A stretch of 64,000 nt of DNA from Labedella gwakjiensis (GCF_003014675.1 NZ_PYAU01000001.1:434001-498000), one strand, 5' to 3'; shown: positions 1 to 9,689, counted from the stretch's first letter. Notes: a model not told the origin generated them from the sequence alone. A program made the numbers and translations.

Positions 1-12
1 CACCGACGGTGC

Positions 13-600
13 TCAGCGCAAGCAGCCCACCGAAGCGAGGGCCGAGCGGACGAGGCTGCCCCTGCCGCCCTCCATCTCAGCGGACACCGCGTCGGACGCG
101 GCCTCGTTCGGCGTCATCCAGGTGACCTCGAGGGCGTCCTGGCGCGGTTCGCACGTACCGGTGACCGGAACGACGTAGACGAGGGAGACGGCGTGCTGCC
201 GGTCGTCCGAGAAGAGGGAGACGCCGGGCATGGGGAAGTACTCCGCCACCTGGAAGGGGACGGGAGACGTGGGCAGTTGCGGGAAGGCCATCGGACCGAG
301 GTCCTTCTCGAGGTGCCGGAAGAGAGCCTCCCGGATGGTCTCGCCGTACATGACCCGGCCGGAGACGAGAGTGCGCGTCATCTGCCCGGTCGGGGTCGAG
401 CGCAGAAGCACGCCGACCTCGGTGACCACCCCGAGCCCGTCGACCCGCACGGGGACGGCTTCGACGTAGAGGAGCGGCAGCCGCTGGCGGATCTCGGCGA
501 GCTCGATGTCGCTCAACCAGCCCGGATTCACGGACGGTCGTGACGACGCGTTGGGCTCCTCGGGAACGTCGGGATCAGGATCGGGGGTGCGCACGGCCAT
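13..600 (-). CDS. NUDIX hydrolase family protein (DUF4916-like)
   Basis: A 195-residue protein resembling the actinobacterial DUF4916 family, which adopts the NUDIX fold. Residues about 30-175 show the typical run beginning with a LYVEAVPV strand and continuing through a GRVMYGETIREAL helix. The canonical NUDIX box (GX5EX7REUXEEXGU) is not clearly present, so catalytic activity is uncertain. The start is the ATG at 600, which has a CAGAAT hexamer six bases upstream, the leaderless pattern seen elsewhere in this window. An apparently open frame continues far upstream on this strand, but only as antisense of lhr. Family assignment is fairly secure; no substrate can be named. Confidence 0.75.
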   Translation of the reverse strand: MAVRTPDPDPDVPEEPNASSRPSVNPGWLSDIELAEIRQRLPLLYVEAVPVRVDGLGVVTEVGVLLRSTPTGQMTRTLVSGRVMYGETIREALFRHLEKDLGPMAFPQLPTSPVPFQVAEYFPMPGVSLFSDDRQHAVSLVYVVPVTGTCEPRQDALEVTWMTPNEAASDAVSAEMEGGRGSLVRSALASVGCLR

Positions 601-804
601 GCGGCCATTCTGCCGTGCGCACGAGCACGAGGGTGCACCGACGCCGAGAGTCGTGGAGGAGGGCGCTTCGTCGCGAGACGTCGTCGGTCGTCGGATGCGG
701 CGTCCTGCGACGGCGGACCGTCCCGGACCGACCCGCTGTCGGGGGCCGGACGTACGCTGGTCCTGGAGCTCCAGAGGGCTCACCGCACACCGGGAGGAGC
801 ACAC

Positions 805-1446
805 GTGAGCGACGTCGTGATCGATGACGAGGCCGTCCTGTGGTCCGCGGGTCCGCGGGACCGCGCGGACAGACCCCTCCTCGTCCTGCTCCACGGCTAT
901 GGATCGACGGAGGGCGACCTCTTCCAGCTCGGCACGTCCCTGCCGCTCGAACCCGTGATCGCCTCCCTCCGTGCCCCGTTGGCCGCCCAGTGGCCGCTCA
1001 TGGGGTGGGCGTGGTACCCGCTTCAGGGTGACTTCCTGCCCGTCGCCGCCGAGGTCGACGCCGCGGCGACGGCCGTCCTCGATTGGATCTCCCGACTCGA
1101 GGTGCAACCGACGTCGATCGGTCTCCTCGGCTTCTCGCAGGGAGCCTCCGTCGTGCTCCAGCTGCTCCGCTCGTCCCCCGATCGGTTCGCCTATGCCGTC
1201 TCCCTCGCCGGGTTCGTCGCCTCGCGCGACCATGACGGCGATGAGGCGCTCGCCCTCGCGGCGCCTCCGGTGTTCTGGGGCCGTGGCACCCTCGACACGG
1301 TGATTCCCGCTGAGGCCGTCCGCCAGACGGGCGAGTGGCTCCCGGCCCACACGACCCTCACCGGCCGCATCTACGAGGGCCTCGCGCACGCGGTGTCCCC
1401 CCAGGAGCTCGCCGACGTATCGGCGTTCATCCGGCGCACCGCGTGA
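805..1446 (+). CDS. Phospholipase/carboxylesterase family alpha/beta hydrolase
   Basis: A 213-residue cytoplasmic serine hydrolase of the YpfH/carboxylesterase group. An HGYGS oxyanion segment follows the second strand (residues 30-34). The nucleophile elbow is GFSQG with Ser111, and the triad is completed by Asp164 in GTLDTVIP and His195 in LAHAVS. No signal peptide or membrane segment is present. Translation starts at GTG 805 behind a GGAGGA ribosome-binding site. The family acts on short acyl or phospholipid esters; the physiological substrate is not deducible. The gene stands between the divergent NUDIX-like gene and lhr. Confidence 0.85.
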   Translation: MSDVVIDDEAVLWSAGPRDRADRPLLVLLHGYGSTEGDLFQLGTSLPLEPVIASLRAPLAAQWPLMGWAWYPLQGDFLPVAAEVDAAATAVLDWISRLEVQPTSIGLLGFSQGASVVLQLLRSSPDRFAYAVSLAGFVASRDHDGDEALALAAPPVFWGRGTLDTVIPAEAVRQTGEWLPAHTTLTGRIYEGLAHAVSPQELADVSAFIRRTA

Positions 1447-1557
1447 GGTTCCCTCGATGTGCGTCCTCCCGCGCGCACCACGCCGTCTGCCCTGCATCGT
1501 GAGCGCACTCGCGTCGACCCCGTCCCCGATGTCGGTGGTGTGTGTTTCGATGACACG

Positions 1558-4500
1558 ATGAGCGACATCCTCGACCGGTTCTCTCCCGCCACCCGGGAGT
1601 GGTTCGCCGGCGCGTTCGATGCTCCCACCCGGGCCCAGGCGGGCGCGTGGGACGCCATCTCGCGCGGGTCGAACGCCCTCGTCGTCGCTCCCACCGGTTC
1701 GGGCAAGACCCTCTCGGCGTTCCTCTGGTCGATCGACCGGTTGATCTCCGGCGGCCCGGCCCCCGCGGCGACCGATCGCCCCGTCGGCACACGCGTCCTC
1801 TACATCTCCCCGCTCAAGGCGCTCGGCGTCGACGTGGAACGCAACCTCCGCTCGCCCCTCGTCGGCGTCACGCAGACGGCGAAGCGGCTCGGTATCGATG
1901 TGCCGGACATCCGCGTGGGCGTACGCTCCGGCGACACACCGCAAGCGGAACGACGAGCGCTGCTGAAGACCCCGCCCGACATCCTCATCACCACGCCGGA
2001 GTCGCTCTTCCTCCTGCTCACTTCCGCCGCACGCGAGACGCTCCGCGATGTGTCGACGGTGATCGTCGACGAGGTCCATGCACTCGCGGGTTCGAAGCGC
2101 GGGGCGCATCTGGCCGTATCCCTCGAACGGCTCGACGATCTGCTCGAGAAGCCGGCGCAGCGCATCGGCCTGTCGGCCACCGTCAGACCGCACGAGGAGG
2201 TCGCACGATTCCTCTGCGGTCGGGCGCCCGTCGAGATCGTCGCGCCCACGGCCGACAAGAAGTTCGACCTCACCGTCGTGGTGCCCGTCGACGACATGAC
2301 GGACCCCGGGGCGGGCGACCCGACCCCCACCGGGCCACGGGAGGGGGCGACCTCCGGCACCTTCACGCAGGACGGTGAACGCACCACGTCCATCTGGCCT
2401 CACGTGGAGGAGGCGATCGTCGACCGGATCCTCGACCACCGGTCCACGATCGTCTTCGCGAACTCGCGGCGCCTCGCCGAACGCCTCACCGCCCGTTTCA
2501 ACGAGATCTGGGAGGAGCGCAACGCGCCTCCAGGTGAGCCGGACGACGACGGACCCGGTGCGGTCAGCCGCCCGCCGGCGGCGCTCATGGGAGGCAGCGG
2601 CCAGACGAAGGGATCGGCCAGGCCCCAGGGATCTGCGCTTCCGACGGCATCGGCTGACGCGACGAGGACGACGGCGGGCACGGCACTACTCGAACCGGGC
2701 GCGTCCACGGAGAGCACGGGCGGACCGCTCGCTCGCGCCCACCACGGCTCCGTCTCGAAGGAGCAGCGCGCCGAGATCGAGGACGCCCTCAAGACGGGTC
2801 GCCTTCGCTGCGTCGTGGCCACGTCGAGCCTCGAACTGGGCATCGACATGGGCGACGTCGACCTCGTGGTGCAGGTGGAGACGCCTCCGTCGGTCGCGAG
2901 CGGCCTGCAGCGCGTCGGCCGCGCCGGACACCAGGTGGGCGAGATCTCCCGCGGGGTGCTCTTCCCCAAGCACCGCTCCGATCTCGTGAGCACGGCCGTC
3001 GCCACCGAGCGCATGGTCACCGGGCAGATCGAACGGCTCTCGGTGCCGGCCAACCCTCTCGACGTCCTCGCACAGCAGACCGTCGCGGTGTGCGCCCTCG
3101 ACCCGGTCGAGGTCGAGGCGTGGTTCGAGACGGTGAGACGGAGCGCCCCCTTCCGCTCCCTGCCTCGTTCCGCGTTCGAGGCCACCCTCGATCTGCTCGC
3201 CGGACGCTACCCGAGCGACGACTTCGCCGAGCTCCGGCCGCGCCTGGTGTGGGACCGCGACGCCGGCACCCTGACGGGCCGCCCGGGTGCCCAGCGACTC
3301 GCGGTCACGAGCGGGGGCACCATTCCCGACCGCGGCATGTTCGCGGTGCACATGGTCGGCGGAGACGCGAAGGGTGGCACGCGCGTCGGAGAACTCGACG
3401 AGGAGATGGTCTACGAGTCACGCGTCGGCGACGTGTTCGCGCTCGGCGCCACGAGCTGGACCATCCAGGAGATCACGCACGACCGCGTGCTCGTCACACC
3501 GGCCTTCGGGCAGCCCGGTCGTCTCCCGTTCTGGAAGGGCGACGGCCTCGGTCGACCGGCCGAGCTCGGTGAGGCCATCGGTGCCTTCATGCGCGAGACC
3601 GACGCCGCACCCAAAGCCACGGCGGAACAGCGACTCGCGTCGGCGGGCCTCGACGAGCGCGCGATCGGCAACCTCCTCACCTATCTGGGTGAGCAGAAAC
3701 GAGCCACGGGACACCTGCCGAGCGATCGGACGCTCGTCGTGGAGCGCAGCAGGGACGAACTCGGCGACTGGCGCGTCATCCTGCATTCCCCGTACGGCAT
3801 GCACGTGCACGCTCCGTGGGCCCTCGCGGTCGCCGCGCGGGTGCGTGAACGCCTCGGAGTCGACGGAGGCGCCACGGCGAGCGACGACGGGATCATCGTG
3901 CGCATCCCCGATACGGACGCCGAGCCGCCCGGGGCGGATCTGTTCGTGATCGAGCCGGACGAGCTCGAGGCGATCGTGCGAGACGAGGTGGGCGGTTCTG
4001 CACTGTTCGCCTCGCGTTTCCGGGAGTGCGCGGCCCGTGCCCTGCTCCTGCCGAACCGCCGCCCCGGCTCCCGCGCACCCCTCTGGCAGCAGCGGCAGCG
4101 GTCGGCCCAGCTGCTCGACGTGGCGAAGCGGTACCCCGACTTCCCGATCCTTCTCGAGACGGTGCGCGAATGCTTGCAGGACGTCTACGACCTGCCGGCG
4201 CTCCTCGACCTCGCGAAGCGCATCGAATCCCGAGCGGTGCGTGTCGTGGAGACCACGACAGACACCCCGTCCCCGTTCGCCGCATCCCTCCTCTTCGGGT
4301 ACGTCGGCGCCTTCATGTACGAGGGCGACAGCCCCCTCGCCGAACGACGGGCAGCAGCCCTCGCACTCGATCAGGGCATGCTCTCGGAACTCCTCGGGCA
4401 CGTCGAGCTGCGCGAACTGCTCGACCCCGGGGTGATCGCCCGCACGGAGCTGGAGCTCCAGCGGCTCGCCCCCGAGCGCCGCATGCGCGGCATCGAGGGG

Positions 4501-6399
4501 GTGGCCGACCTCGTGCGGATGCTCGGCCCCCTCACCGTCGAAGAGGTGGCCGAACGTCTCGAAGGCGACCTGGACGCCGACGTCAGGGAGACGACGACCG
4601 ACGGCGCCCGGACCGGTGACGGGGCCTCAGACGCGGACGACGACGTCGCTCCTCCCCACGCGACCGTCGAGACGGCCCGTGCACACCTCGCAGAGCTCGA
4701 GAAGGCCAGGCGCGTCATCCGGGCATCGTTCGCGGGAGCGGAGTGGTGGTCCGCGATCGAGGACGCTTCCCGTCTGCGAGACGCCCTCGGCGTCCCGCTC
4801 CCCATCGGAGTCCCCGTCGCCTTCATCGAGCCCGTCGCCGATCCGCTCGGCGACCTCGTGGCCCGGTACGCGCGCACGCACTCCCCGTTCACCACGGGAG
4901 CGGTCGCCCGTCGATTCGGGCTCGGAGCGGCCGTGGCACGACACACCCTCGGCCGCCTCGCCGACGAGCGTCGCGTCCTCAGCGGCGAGTTCCTCACCGC
5001 TGCGAGGGACCGCGGCGCGGACGACGACGAATGGTGCGACGCCGAGGTGCTTCGCCGACTGCGCCTCCGCTCGCTCGCGGCACTGCGGCACGAGGTGGAG
5101 CCCGTCGATCAGCAGACCTTCGCGCGATTCCTCCCCGACTGGCAGCACGTCTCGGGCTCCCTTCGCGGGGTGGACGGCGTCCTCACGGTGATCGAGCAGC
5201 TCGCCGGCGTTCCCGTTCCCGCATCCGCGTGGGAATCCCTCGTCCTCCCCCAGCGCGTGCGCGACTACTCGCCGGGAATGCTCGACGAGCTCACCGCGAC
5301 GGGAGAGGTCTCCTGGTCGGGCGCCGGATCCTTGGCCGGCAACGACGGCTGGGTCGCTCTCCACCCCGCCGACGCCGCCCCCGTGACGCTCCCGATCGCA
5401 CGCGACGATCATGAGCCCGACGCGCTGCAGCGCGAGGTCCTCCTCGCGCTCGGCACGGGTGGCGCGTACTTCTTCTCCCAGCTCGCCGAGAGCACGGGAT
5501 CGGACGATGACAAGGCACTCGTCGCAGCCATCTGGGAGCTCGTGTGGGCAGGGCTCATCACGAACGACACGTTCAGCCCTCTCCGGACGCTCACGGGGGG
5601 TGGCGGCTCGCACCGCAGCGCCCGGGCAACACCGCGCTCCCGCACCTACCGCGGCCGTGGGTACGCGCGCCCCACGATGACCACCCGCGTCGCGGGCGCC
5701 GGGAGCGGAGGCCAGCGACTGGGCGGGCGGTGGTCGATCCTCCCCCTCGCCGAGAGCGATCCCACGATCCGCGCTGCCGCTACGGCCGAGATCCTCCTCG
5801 ACCGCTACGGCATCGTGACACGCGGCTCGGTGTCCACGGAAGGCGTGCCCGGCGGCTTCGCCCTGGCATACAAGGTGTTGAGCGGATTCGAGGAGAAGGG
5901 CAGGGCCCGCCGCGGGTACATCATCGACGGCCTCGGCGCCGCGCAGTTCTCCACCTCCGGCACCGTCGACCGGGTGCGGACGTTCGTGCGCTCGGAGCCA
6001 CGCGGCGAGCGCCCCGGTGAGAAGCTGACCGCCGTGACGCTCGCGGCCACCGATCCGGCGAACCCCTACGGTTCAGCCCTCCCGTGGCCGAGTGCCGACA
6101 CCACGGGCACCAAGCACCGCCCGGGGCGGAAGGCCGGAGGGCTCGTGACGATGGTGGACGGGGAGCTCGTGTTCTACCTCGAGCGAGGCGGCTCATCGCT
6201 CCTCGTGTTCACGGAGGACGAGAAACTCGTGGCCGACGCCGCGGTGTCTCTCGCCGGCGTCGTACGCGACGGCCGCATCGAGAAGCTCGCCGTCGAGAAC
6301 GTCAACGGCGACTTCGTCCTCGGGAGCAGGCTCGCCCTGCCGCTACGCGAAGCCGGTTTCTCCGAGACGCCGCGTGGACTCCGGATCCGTCGTGCCTGA
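1558..6399 (+). CDS. lhr: Lhr-type ATP-dependent 3'-5' DNA helicase
   Basis: A 1613-residue long-form Lhr helicase (family size about 1500-1600). The Walker A motif APTGSGKT is at residues 44-51 and the DEVH box at 171-174. The second RecA domain shows FANSRRLAERL, the HHGS segment near 395 and the QRVGRAGH motif VI. The long C-terminal region matches the Lhr-specific winged-helix and C-terminal domains. Between the RecA domains (about residues 325-390) lies a Gly/Ser/Ala/Thr-rich low-complexity insert. The start at ATG 1558 is chosen because the family N-terminus (SPATREWF) follows it; a TTCGAT hexamer six bases upstream suggests a leaderless message. The 3' end overlaps nei2 by eight bases. 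The lhr-nei2 pairing is known from mycobacteria and points to oxidative or crosslink DNA repair. Confidence 0.95.
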   Translation: MSDILDRFSPATREWFAGAFDAPTRAQAGAWDAISRGSNALVVAPTGSGKTLSAFLWSIDRLISGGPAPAATDRPVGTRVLYISPLKALGVDVERNLRSPLVGVTQTAKRLGIDVPDIRVGVRSGDTPQAERRALLKTPPDILITTPESLFLLLTSAARETLRDVSTVIVDEVHALAGSKRGAHLAVSLERLDDLLEKPAQRIGLSATVRPHEEVARFLCGRAPVEIVAPTADKKFDLTVVVPVDDMTDPGAGDPTPTGPREGATSGTFTQDGERTTSIWPHVEEAIVDRILDHRSTIVFANSRRLAERLTARFNEIWEERNAPPGEPDDDGPGAVSRPPAALMGGSGQTKGSARPQGSALPTASADATRTTAGTALLEPGASTESTGGPLARAHHGSVSKEQRAEIEDALKTGRLRCVVATSSLELGIDMGDVDLVVQVETPPSVASGLQRVGRAGHQVGEISRGVLFPKHRSDLVSTAVATERMVTGQIERLSVPANPLDVLAQQTVAVCALDPVEVEAWFETVRRSAPFRSLPRSAFEATLDLLAGRYPSDDFAELRPRLVWDRDAGTLTGRPGAQRLAVTSGGTIPDRGMFAVHMVGGDAKGGTRVGELDEEMVYESRVGDVFALGATSWTIQEITHDRVLVTPAFGQPGRLPFWKGDGLGRPAELGEAIGAFMRETDAAPKATAEQRLASAGLDERAIGNLLTYLGEQKRATGHLPSDRTLVVERSRDELGDWRVILHSPYGMHVHAPWALAVAARVRERLGVDGGATASDDGIIVRIPDTDAEPPGADLFVIEPDELEAIVRDEVGGSALFASRFRECAARALLLPNRRPGSRAPLWQQRQRSAQLLDVAKRYPDFPILLETVRECLQDVYDLPALLDLAKRIESRAVRVVETTTDTPSPFAASLLFGYVGAFMYEGDSPLAERRAAALALDQGMLSELLGHVELRELLDPGVIARTELELQRLAPERRMRGIEGVADLVRMLGPLTVEEVAERLEGDLDADVRETTTDGARTGDGASDADDDVAPPHATVETARAHLAELEKARRVIRASFAGAEWWSAIEDASRLRDALGVPLPIGVPVAFIEPVADPLGDLVARYARTHSPFTTGAVARRFGLGAAVARHTLGRLADERRVLSGEFLTAARDRGADDDEWCDAEVLRRLRLRSLAALRHEVEPVDQQTFARFLPDWQHVSGSLRGVDGVLTVIEQLAGVPVPASAWESLVLPQRVRDYSPGMLDELTATGEVSWSGAGSLAGNDGWVALHPADAAPVTLPIARDDHEPDALQREVLLALGTGGAYFFSQLAESTGSDDDKALVAAIWELVWAGLITNDTFSPLRTLTGGGGSHRSARATPRSRTYRGRGYARPTMTTRVAGAGSGGQRLGGRWSILPLAESDPTIRAAATAEILLDRYGIVTRGSVSTEGVPGGFALAYKVLSGFEEKGRARRGYIIDGLGAAQFSTSGTVDRVRTFVRSEPRGERPGEKLTAVTLAATDPANPYGSALPWPSADTTGTKHRPGRKAGGLVTMVDGELVFYLERGGSSLLVFTEDEKLVADAAVSLAGVVRDGRIEKLAVENVNGDFVLGSRLALPLREAGFSETPRGLRIRRA

Positions 6400-7168
6400 G
6401 GGCGACACCGTCTACCGCACGGCCGCCCAGCTGCACCGCGCGCTGGCCGAGGACACCGTCACCCGGTGGGACCTGAGGGTCCCGTCGTTCGCCACGTCCG
6501 ACCTGCGCGGCGAGGAGATCCACGAGGTCGTCAGCCGTGGCAAGCACATCCTGCACCGCGTGGGTGATTTCACGTTGCACACCCACCTCAAGATGGAGGG
6601 GTCTTGGCATCTCTACCGTCCGGGCTCGCGGTGGCGTCGCCCCGACCACACGGTCCGCGCCGTCGTGGGAACCGAGTCGTGGATCGGCGTGGGATTCGAT
6701 CTCGGCGTCACCGAGCTGATCCCCCGCGACCGGGAGGACGACGTAGTCGGACACCTCGGTCCCGACCTGCTCGGCCCGGATTGGAACGCCGTCGAGGCGG
6801 TCGACCGTCTCTCCTCCGATCCGGCGAAGCCTCTCGCTGTCGCTTTGCTCGACCAGCGCAACCTGGCCGGAGTGGGCAATGTGTTCGCCAACGAGATCTG
6901 CTTCCTCCGTGGCGCGCTCCCCACGCGTCCCGTCGGCGACGTCGATGTCGTGCGCACCGTGGACCTCGCACATCGGCTGCTGCAGGCCAACCGGGACCGC
7001 GCCGAACGCACCACCACGGGAGACACGAGGCCCGGCCGACAGGTGTGGGTGTACGGGCGCGACGGCACGCCATGCCGTCGCTGCGGCACCCGGATCGAAC
7101 GCGGCGAACTCGGAGCGGATGAGCTCTCCCTGCGCGTCACGTACTGGTGTCCGTACTGCCAGACGTGA
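6392..7168 (+). CDS. nei2: Fpg/Nei-family DNA glycosylase (endonuclease VIII, Nei2)
   Basis: A 258-residue bifunctional DNA glycosylase/AP lyase for oxidised pyrimidines. GTG 6392 gives the required N-terminus Pro2-Glu3-Gly-Asp; Pro2 is the Schiff-base nucleophile after Met removal. An upstream GTG at 6374 would bury this proline and is rejected. The catalytic-domain lysine lies in the HLKMEGSWH segment, the helix-two-turn-helix contains NLAGVGNVFANE, and the C-terminal zinc finger has four cysteines (CRRC...CPYC). The first eight bases overlap the end of lhr, so the two are probably translationally coupled. Nei2 of actinobacteria is the closest match in architecture. Confidence 0.93.
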   Translation: MPEGDTVYRTAAQLHRALAEDTVTRWDLRVPSFATSDLRGEEIHEVVSRGKHILHRVGDFTLHTHLKMEGSWHLYRPGSRWRRPDHTVRAVVGTESWIGVGFDLGVTELIPRDREDDVVGHLGPDLLGPDWNAVEAVDRLSSDPAKPLAVALLDQRNLAGVGNVFANEICFLRGALPTRPVGDVDVVRTVDLAHRLLQANRDRAERTTTGDTRPGRQVWVYGRDGTPCRRCGTRIERGELGADELSLRVTYWCPYCQT

Positions 7169-7245
7169 ACTCCGTACTGCAAGCAGCGAACTCCGGCTAC
7201 CGGACGTGAACCCAGGCGTCGGGGCCGAGCGGGCCGTCGCCGCCC

Positions 7246-8217
7246 TCAGGCGCTCGCGGCAGCCTGACCGTCAGGCACGCCGTCCGCACCCCACCCGTCC
7301 GCGTCGGTGATCCGCCGCCAGCGCTCGAGGAAGACGGCCGCCGCATCGTCGTGGACGAGATCGCCGTCCGCCACGAGCACGGGATACTGCGTCTCGGGGA
7401 CACCATCGGCCGGTCGGACGTCCACATGGGCGACGGAATACCCGTTCGCGTGCAGCCAATCCGCCATCGCGTAGTCGGTCCGGGAATCCCCCATCGTGCG
7501 CCACACGGCGGGGATCTCGAGGCCGTGCTCGCGGGCGAGGAGGATCGCCCGCTGCGCCCCGAGGTCCTTGCCGAGTGCGGGGTGCTCGATGTCGGTCGAG
7601 ATGATCGTGGGGTCGATCCGCACCGTGACCGTTCCGGCCCGTCCGACGTCGACGACCTCCCGCCGTTCCACACCGCCACCGCTCTCGAGGACACGTCGGA
7701 AGACGTCCTCGTCGAACAGCGCTTGAGCGGCGTGATAGTCGGCCCTGGCCGCGTCGACGATCTGCTCGACCGAGATCATCGCGAGCTTGTGGCGGTCGAA
7801 GAACATCGTGTCGGCGTAATGCTCGGCCACGCGGAGTTCGACCCATCGCTCGAGCGACGGGTCCATCGCGAGCGCCTCATCCACCTCCGCCTCGTCCTGG
7901 CTGTCCGCGTCGAAGCCGAACCACACGGCGCCCTTCTCGCAGACGGCCCAGAGGCGGTGTCCGCTCTCGAGTCCAGCGGCCCGCACGACGGGGACGACGA
8001 CCTCGCTGATGAACGCGGCAGCCCGCCCCGTGTTGAAGACGACGAGGGCTCCGCTGTTCGCGAGGGCCGCGAGATCGCGCGCGATGCTCTCGAGCCGGAT
8101 GGTCCGCGTGTCCGGGCTGGCGATCGGCCCGTCGACGTCGAGCAGGAGGGCGACGGGTGGACGTGTGCCCCCGCGGGTCTCGGCGGGAAGGGGAGGCATG
8201 TCGTCGCGGGTGCTCAC
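7246..8217 (-). CDS. HAD-superfamily hydrolase
   Basis: A 323-residue cytosolic hydrolase of the haloacid dehalogenase superfamily. Motif I is LLLDVDGPI with nucleophile Asp27 and acid/base Asp29; motif II is the FNTGR segment; motif IV is the GDSRTD pair near residue 243. The large central insertion (residues about 100-205) resembles the C2-type cap of Cof-like and sucrose/trehalose-phosphatase enzymes. The GTG start at 8217 has TAGCAT six bases upstream, indicating a leaderless transcript. Substrate unknown; sugar phosphates are common in this subgroup. Confidence 0.85.
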   Translation of the reverse strand: MSTRDDMPPLPAETRGGTRPPVALLLDVDGPIASPDTRTIRLESIARDLAALANSGALVVFNTGRAAAFISEVVVPVVRAAGLESGHRLWAVCEKGAVWFGFDADSQDEAEVDEALAMDPSLERWVELRVAEHYADTMFFDRHKLAMISVEQIVDAARADYHAAQALFDEDVFRRVLESGGGVERREVVDVGRAGTVTVRIDPTIISTDIEHPALGKDLGAQRAILLAREHGLEIPAVWRTMGDSRTDYAMADWLHANGYSVAHVDVRPADGVPETQYPVLVADGDLVHDDAAAVFLERWRRITDADGWGADGVPDGQAAASA

Positions 8218-8323
8218 CCGCCCATGCTACGGGCGGCGCCCGTCGTCCGCGGAAGGGGACCCCCTACCGCCGGACGAGTCCGGATGGCTACAGTGACGGA
8301 GAATCCGAACCGAAAGGCACCAC

Positions 8324-8707
8324 ATGAGCGAGCAGTACCCCCCGGCGTCCTCCCAGCCCGGCGGAGCACCGCAGTACTCCGGAGGCCCGCAGTACGGCGG
8401 CACCCCGAACGGCCCCGTCCCGGGCAGGACCCTCGGCATCGTCGGCCTGATCCTGGCCTTCCTCCTCTCTCCGGTCGGCCTCGTCCTGAGCATCGTCGCG
8501 ATGGTGCAGTCGCGGAAGGCCGGCGCGAAGAACGGCTTCGCGCTCGCCGGAATCATCATCGGCATCATCGGCACGATCATCATCATCGTGTCGATCATTG
8601 CGATCGCGGCCCTCGCCGGTGCGGCCGGTGAGGCCTTCAACGAGGTCTGCGGCCAGCTCGGCTCCGGCGTGCACGAGCAGGACGGCATCACGTTCACCTG
8701 CCCGTAG
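8324..8707 (+). CDS. DUF4190 domain small membrane protein
   Basis: A 127-residue protein with a Gly/Pro/Tyr/Gln-rich cytoplasmic head (residues 1-34) and two hydrophobic helices (about 36-60 and 72-98). A short cysteine-containing extracellular tail follows. The layout matches the DUF4190 family found next to many actinobacterial cell-envelope proteins, whose function is unknown. The Gly-Lys-Asn-Gly-Phe-Ala turn between the helices is typical. ATG 8324 is the only start consistent with the head. A strong hairpin follows the stop codon. Confidence 0.85.
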   Translation: MSEQYPPASSQPGGAPQYSGGPQYGGTPNGPVPGRTLGIVGLILAFLLSPVGLVLSIVAMVQSRKAGAKNGFALAGIIIGIIGTIIIIVSIIAIAALAGAAGEAFNEVCGQLGSGVHEQDGITFTCP

Positions 8708-8713
8708 CGCGGG

Positions 8714-9079
8714 CTACCACGCGCGTCCGCCCGCTCGGGCGGACGGACGCGCGTCGGCGGTTCTCACGACAGGCCGCGGTCCGTGCACCGAGTCCGTGTG
8801 CGTCGTCAGATCGAGGCCATGCACGGAGAACGACTCGGTCATCATCGACTCCAGCCACTCGTGGTCGAGCGCGGGGACGCGGTTCCCCGCGTAGGAGAAC
8901 ACGAGGTCGCTCATCGCGCTGATCCAGAGCGACTCGGAGCGGATCTCGCGGTTCGTCGACGGCAGCGTCAGAAGGAAGCTCTCCCGTCTCCGCAGCTTCT
9001 GCGTGATGACGACGCTCACGTGGACGAGCGTCCGATCGTCGACCGTGATGTCCCGCTGCCCGTATGTCAGTGTCCCCAT
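8714..9079 (-). CDS. DUF7882-family small protein, paralogue 1
   Basis: A 121-residue protein of a family largely confined to Microbacteriaceae and their relatives, often mis-named ATP-dependent DNA ligase. Shared features are an N-terminal MGxLxYG, a DDRTLVHV strand, the KLRRRESF core near residue 35, an SLWI strand, a single-residue-spaced hydrophobic strand and an HEWLESM helix. ATG 9079 is chosen over the in-frame ATG five codons upstream because it yields the family N-terminus and follows an AGAGGGG ribosome-binding site. The C-terminal 25 residues are Arg/Ala-rich and overlap the terminator hairpin. Function unknown. It is one of three diverged copies within 2.5 kb. Confidence 0.8.
   Translation of the reverse strand: MGTLTYGQRDITVDDRTLVHVSVVITQKLRRRESFLLTLPSTNREIRSESLWISAMSDLVFSYAGNRVPALDHEWLESMMTESFSVHGLDLTTHTDSVHGPRPVVRTADARPSARAGGRAW
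8719..8754. terminator. GC-rich bidirectional hairpin
   Basis: A 36-base dyad follows the DUF4190 stop codon. An inner 10-bp perfect stem (CGTCCGCCCG / CGGGCGGACG) can alternate with outer CGCGCGTC/GACGCGCG arms. It lies between convergent genes and overlaps the last codons of the minus-strand DUF7882 gene. There is no U-tract, as is common for actinobacterial hairpin terminators. Confidence 0.6.
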
Positions 9080-9303
9080 GGCGTCCCCTCTCATCCCTTA
9101 CAGCCGGTGTCCGCACGGCGGCGCCGTGTGCATCGACCACCCCAGCCTGACCGCATCGACGACGGCACGTCCCCGGGCTTGACGTATCGGCGTCCGCGCC
9201 GGAGCATGACGTCCCGCTGGATGCGGTCCCGCCGCCCATGCACGACCGATGAGCTCGCCGAACGGGGTTGACTCCCCCGCGAACGCCCGCGTTGACTGGC
9301 GGC

Positions 9304-9660
9304 ATGCAGCGCATCTTCTACAGCAACGACTCGGTCGTCACGGGGACGGAGATCGCGAAGACCCTTCTCGAATACGCCGCGGCGCTCGCGCGGAACGTGA
9401 GCTCAGCCACGGTCACCATCCCCGTGCGTCGCGAGGACGGGGCGATCACCCGCGCCACCCTCCTCATCGGTCCCGCGAGCCAACTCATCGCGGAGGACGA
9501 GGAAGACGCCGGGGAGGAGCTGCAGGACGACATCCTCGTCGCCAAGATGAAGGCGTCGACCGCCGCGTTGGGTGCGCCTCGCGCCGTCTCGGCCCGGGCC
9601 GCCGCCACGACGGCTGACGAGATCGCGGTGAACGTCAACGACGACCTCTCGACCCTCTGA
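9304..9660 (+). CDS. Hypothetical small protein
   Basis: A 118-residue soluble protein that I do not recognise as a named domain. The N-terminal half (MQRIFYSNDSVVTGTEIAKTL) alternates helix and strand; residues about 70-82 form an acidic Glu/Asp run, and the tail is Ala/Thr-rich. No signal peptide or membrane segment is seen. ATG 9304 is used because upstream in-frame codons lack family-like sequence. No Shine-Dalgarno is present, and two GTTGACT copies (9267 and 9291) precede it. It is embedded among DUF7882 genes and may share their regulation. Confidence 0.6.
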   Translation: MQRIFYSNDSVVTGTEIAKTLLEYAAALARNVSSATVTIPVRREDGAITRATLLIGPASQLIAEDEEDAGEELQDDILVAKMKASTAALGAPRAVSARAAATTADEIAVNVNDDLSTL

Positions 9661-9689
9661 GGACCGTTTGGTCCCGATCGATCTCGGTG

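Noticed and set aside
601-2439. A very long minus-strand reading frame continuing upstream of the NUDIX-like gene
   Set aside because: It runs antisense to the carboxylesterase and lhr genes and has Arg/Glu/Gly-rich composition typical of shadow frames in GC-rich DNA. Only the last 195 codons resemble a real protein.
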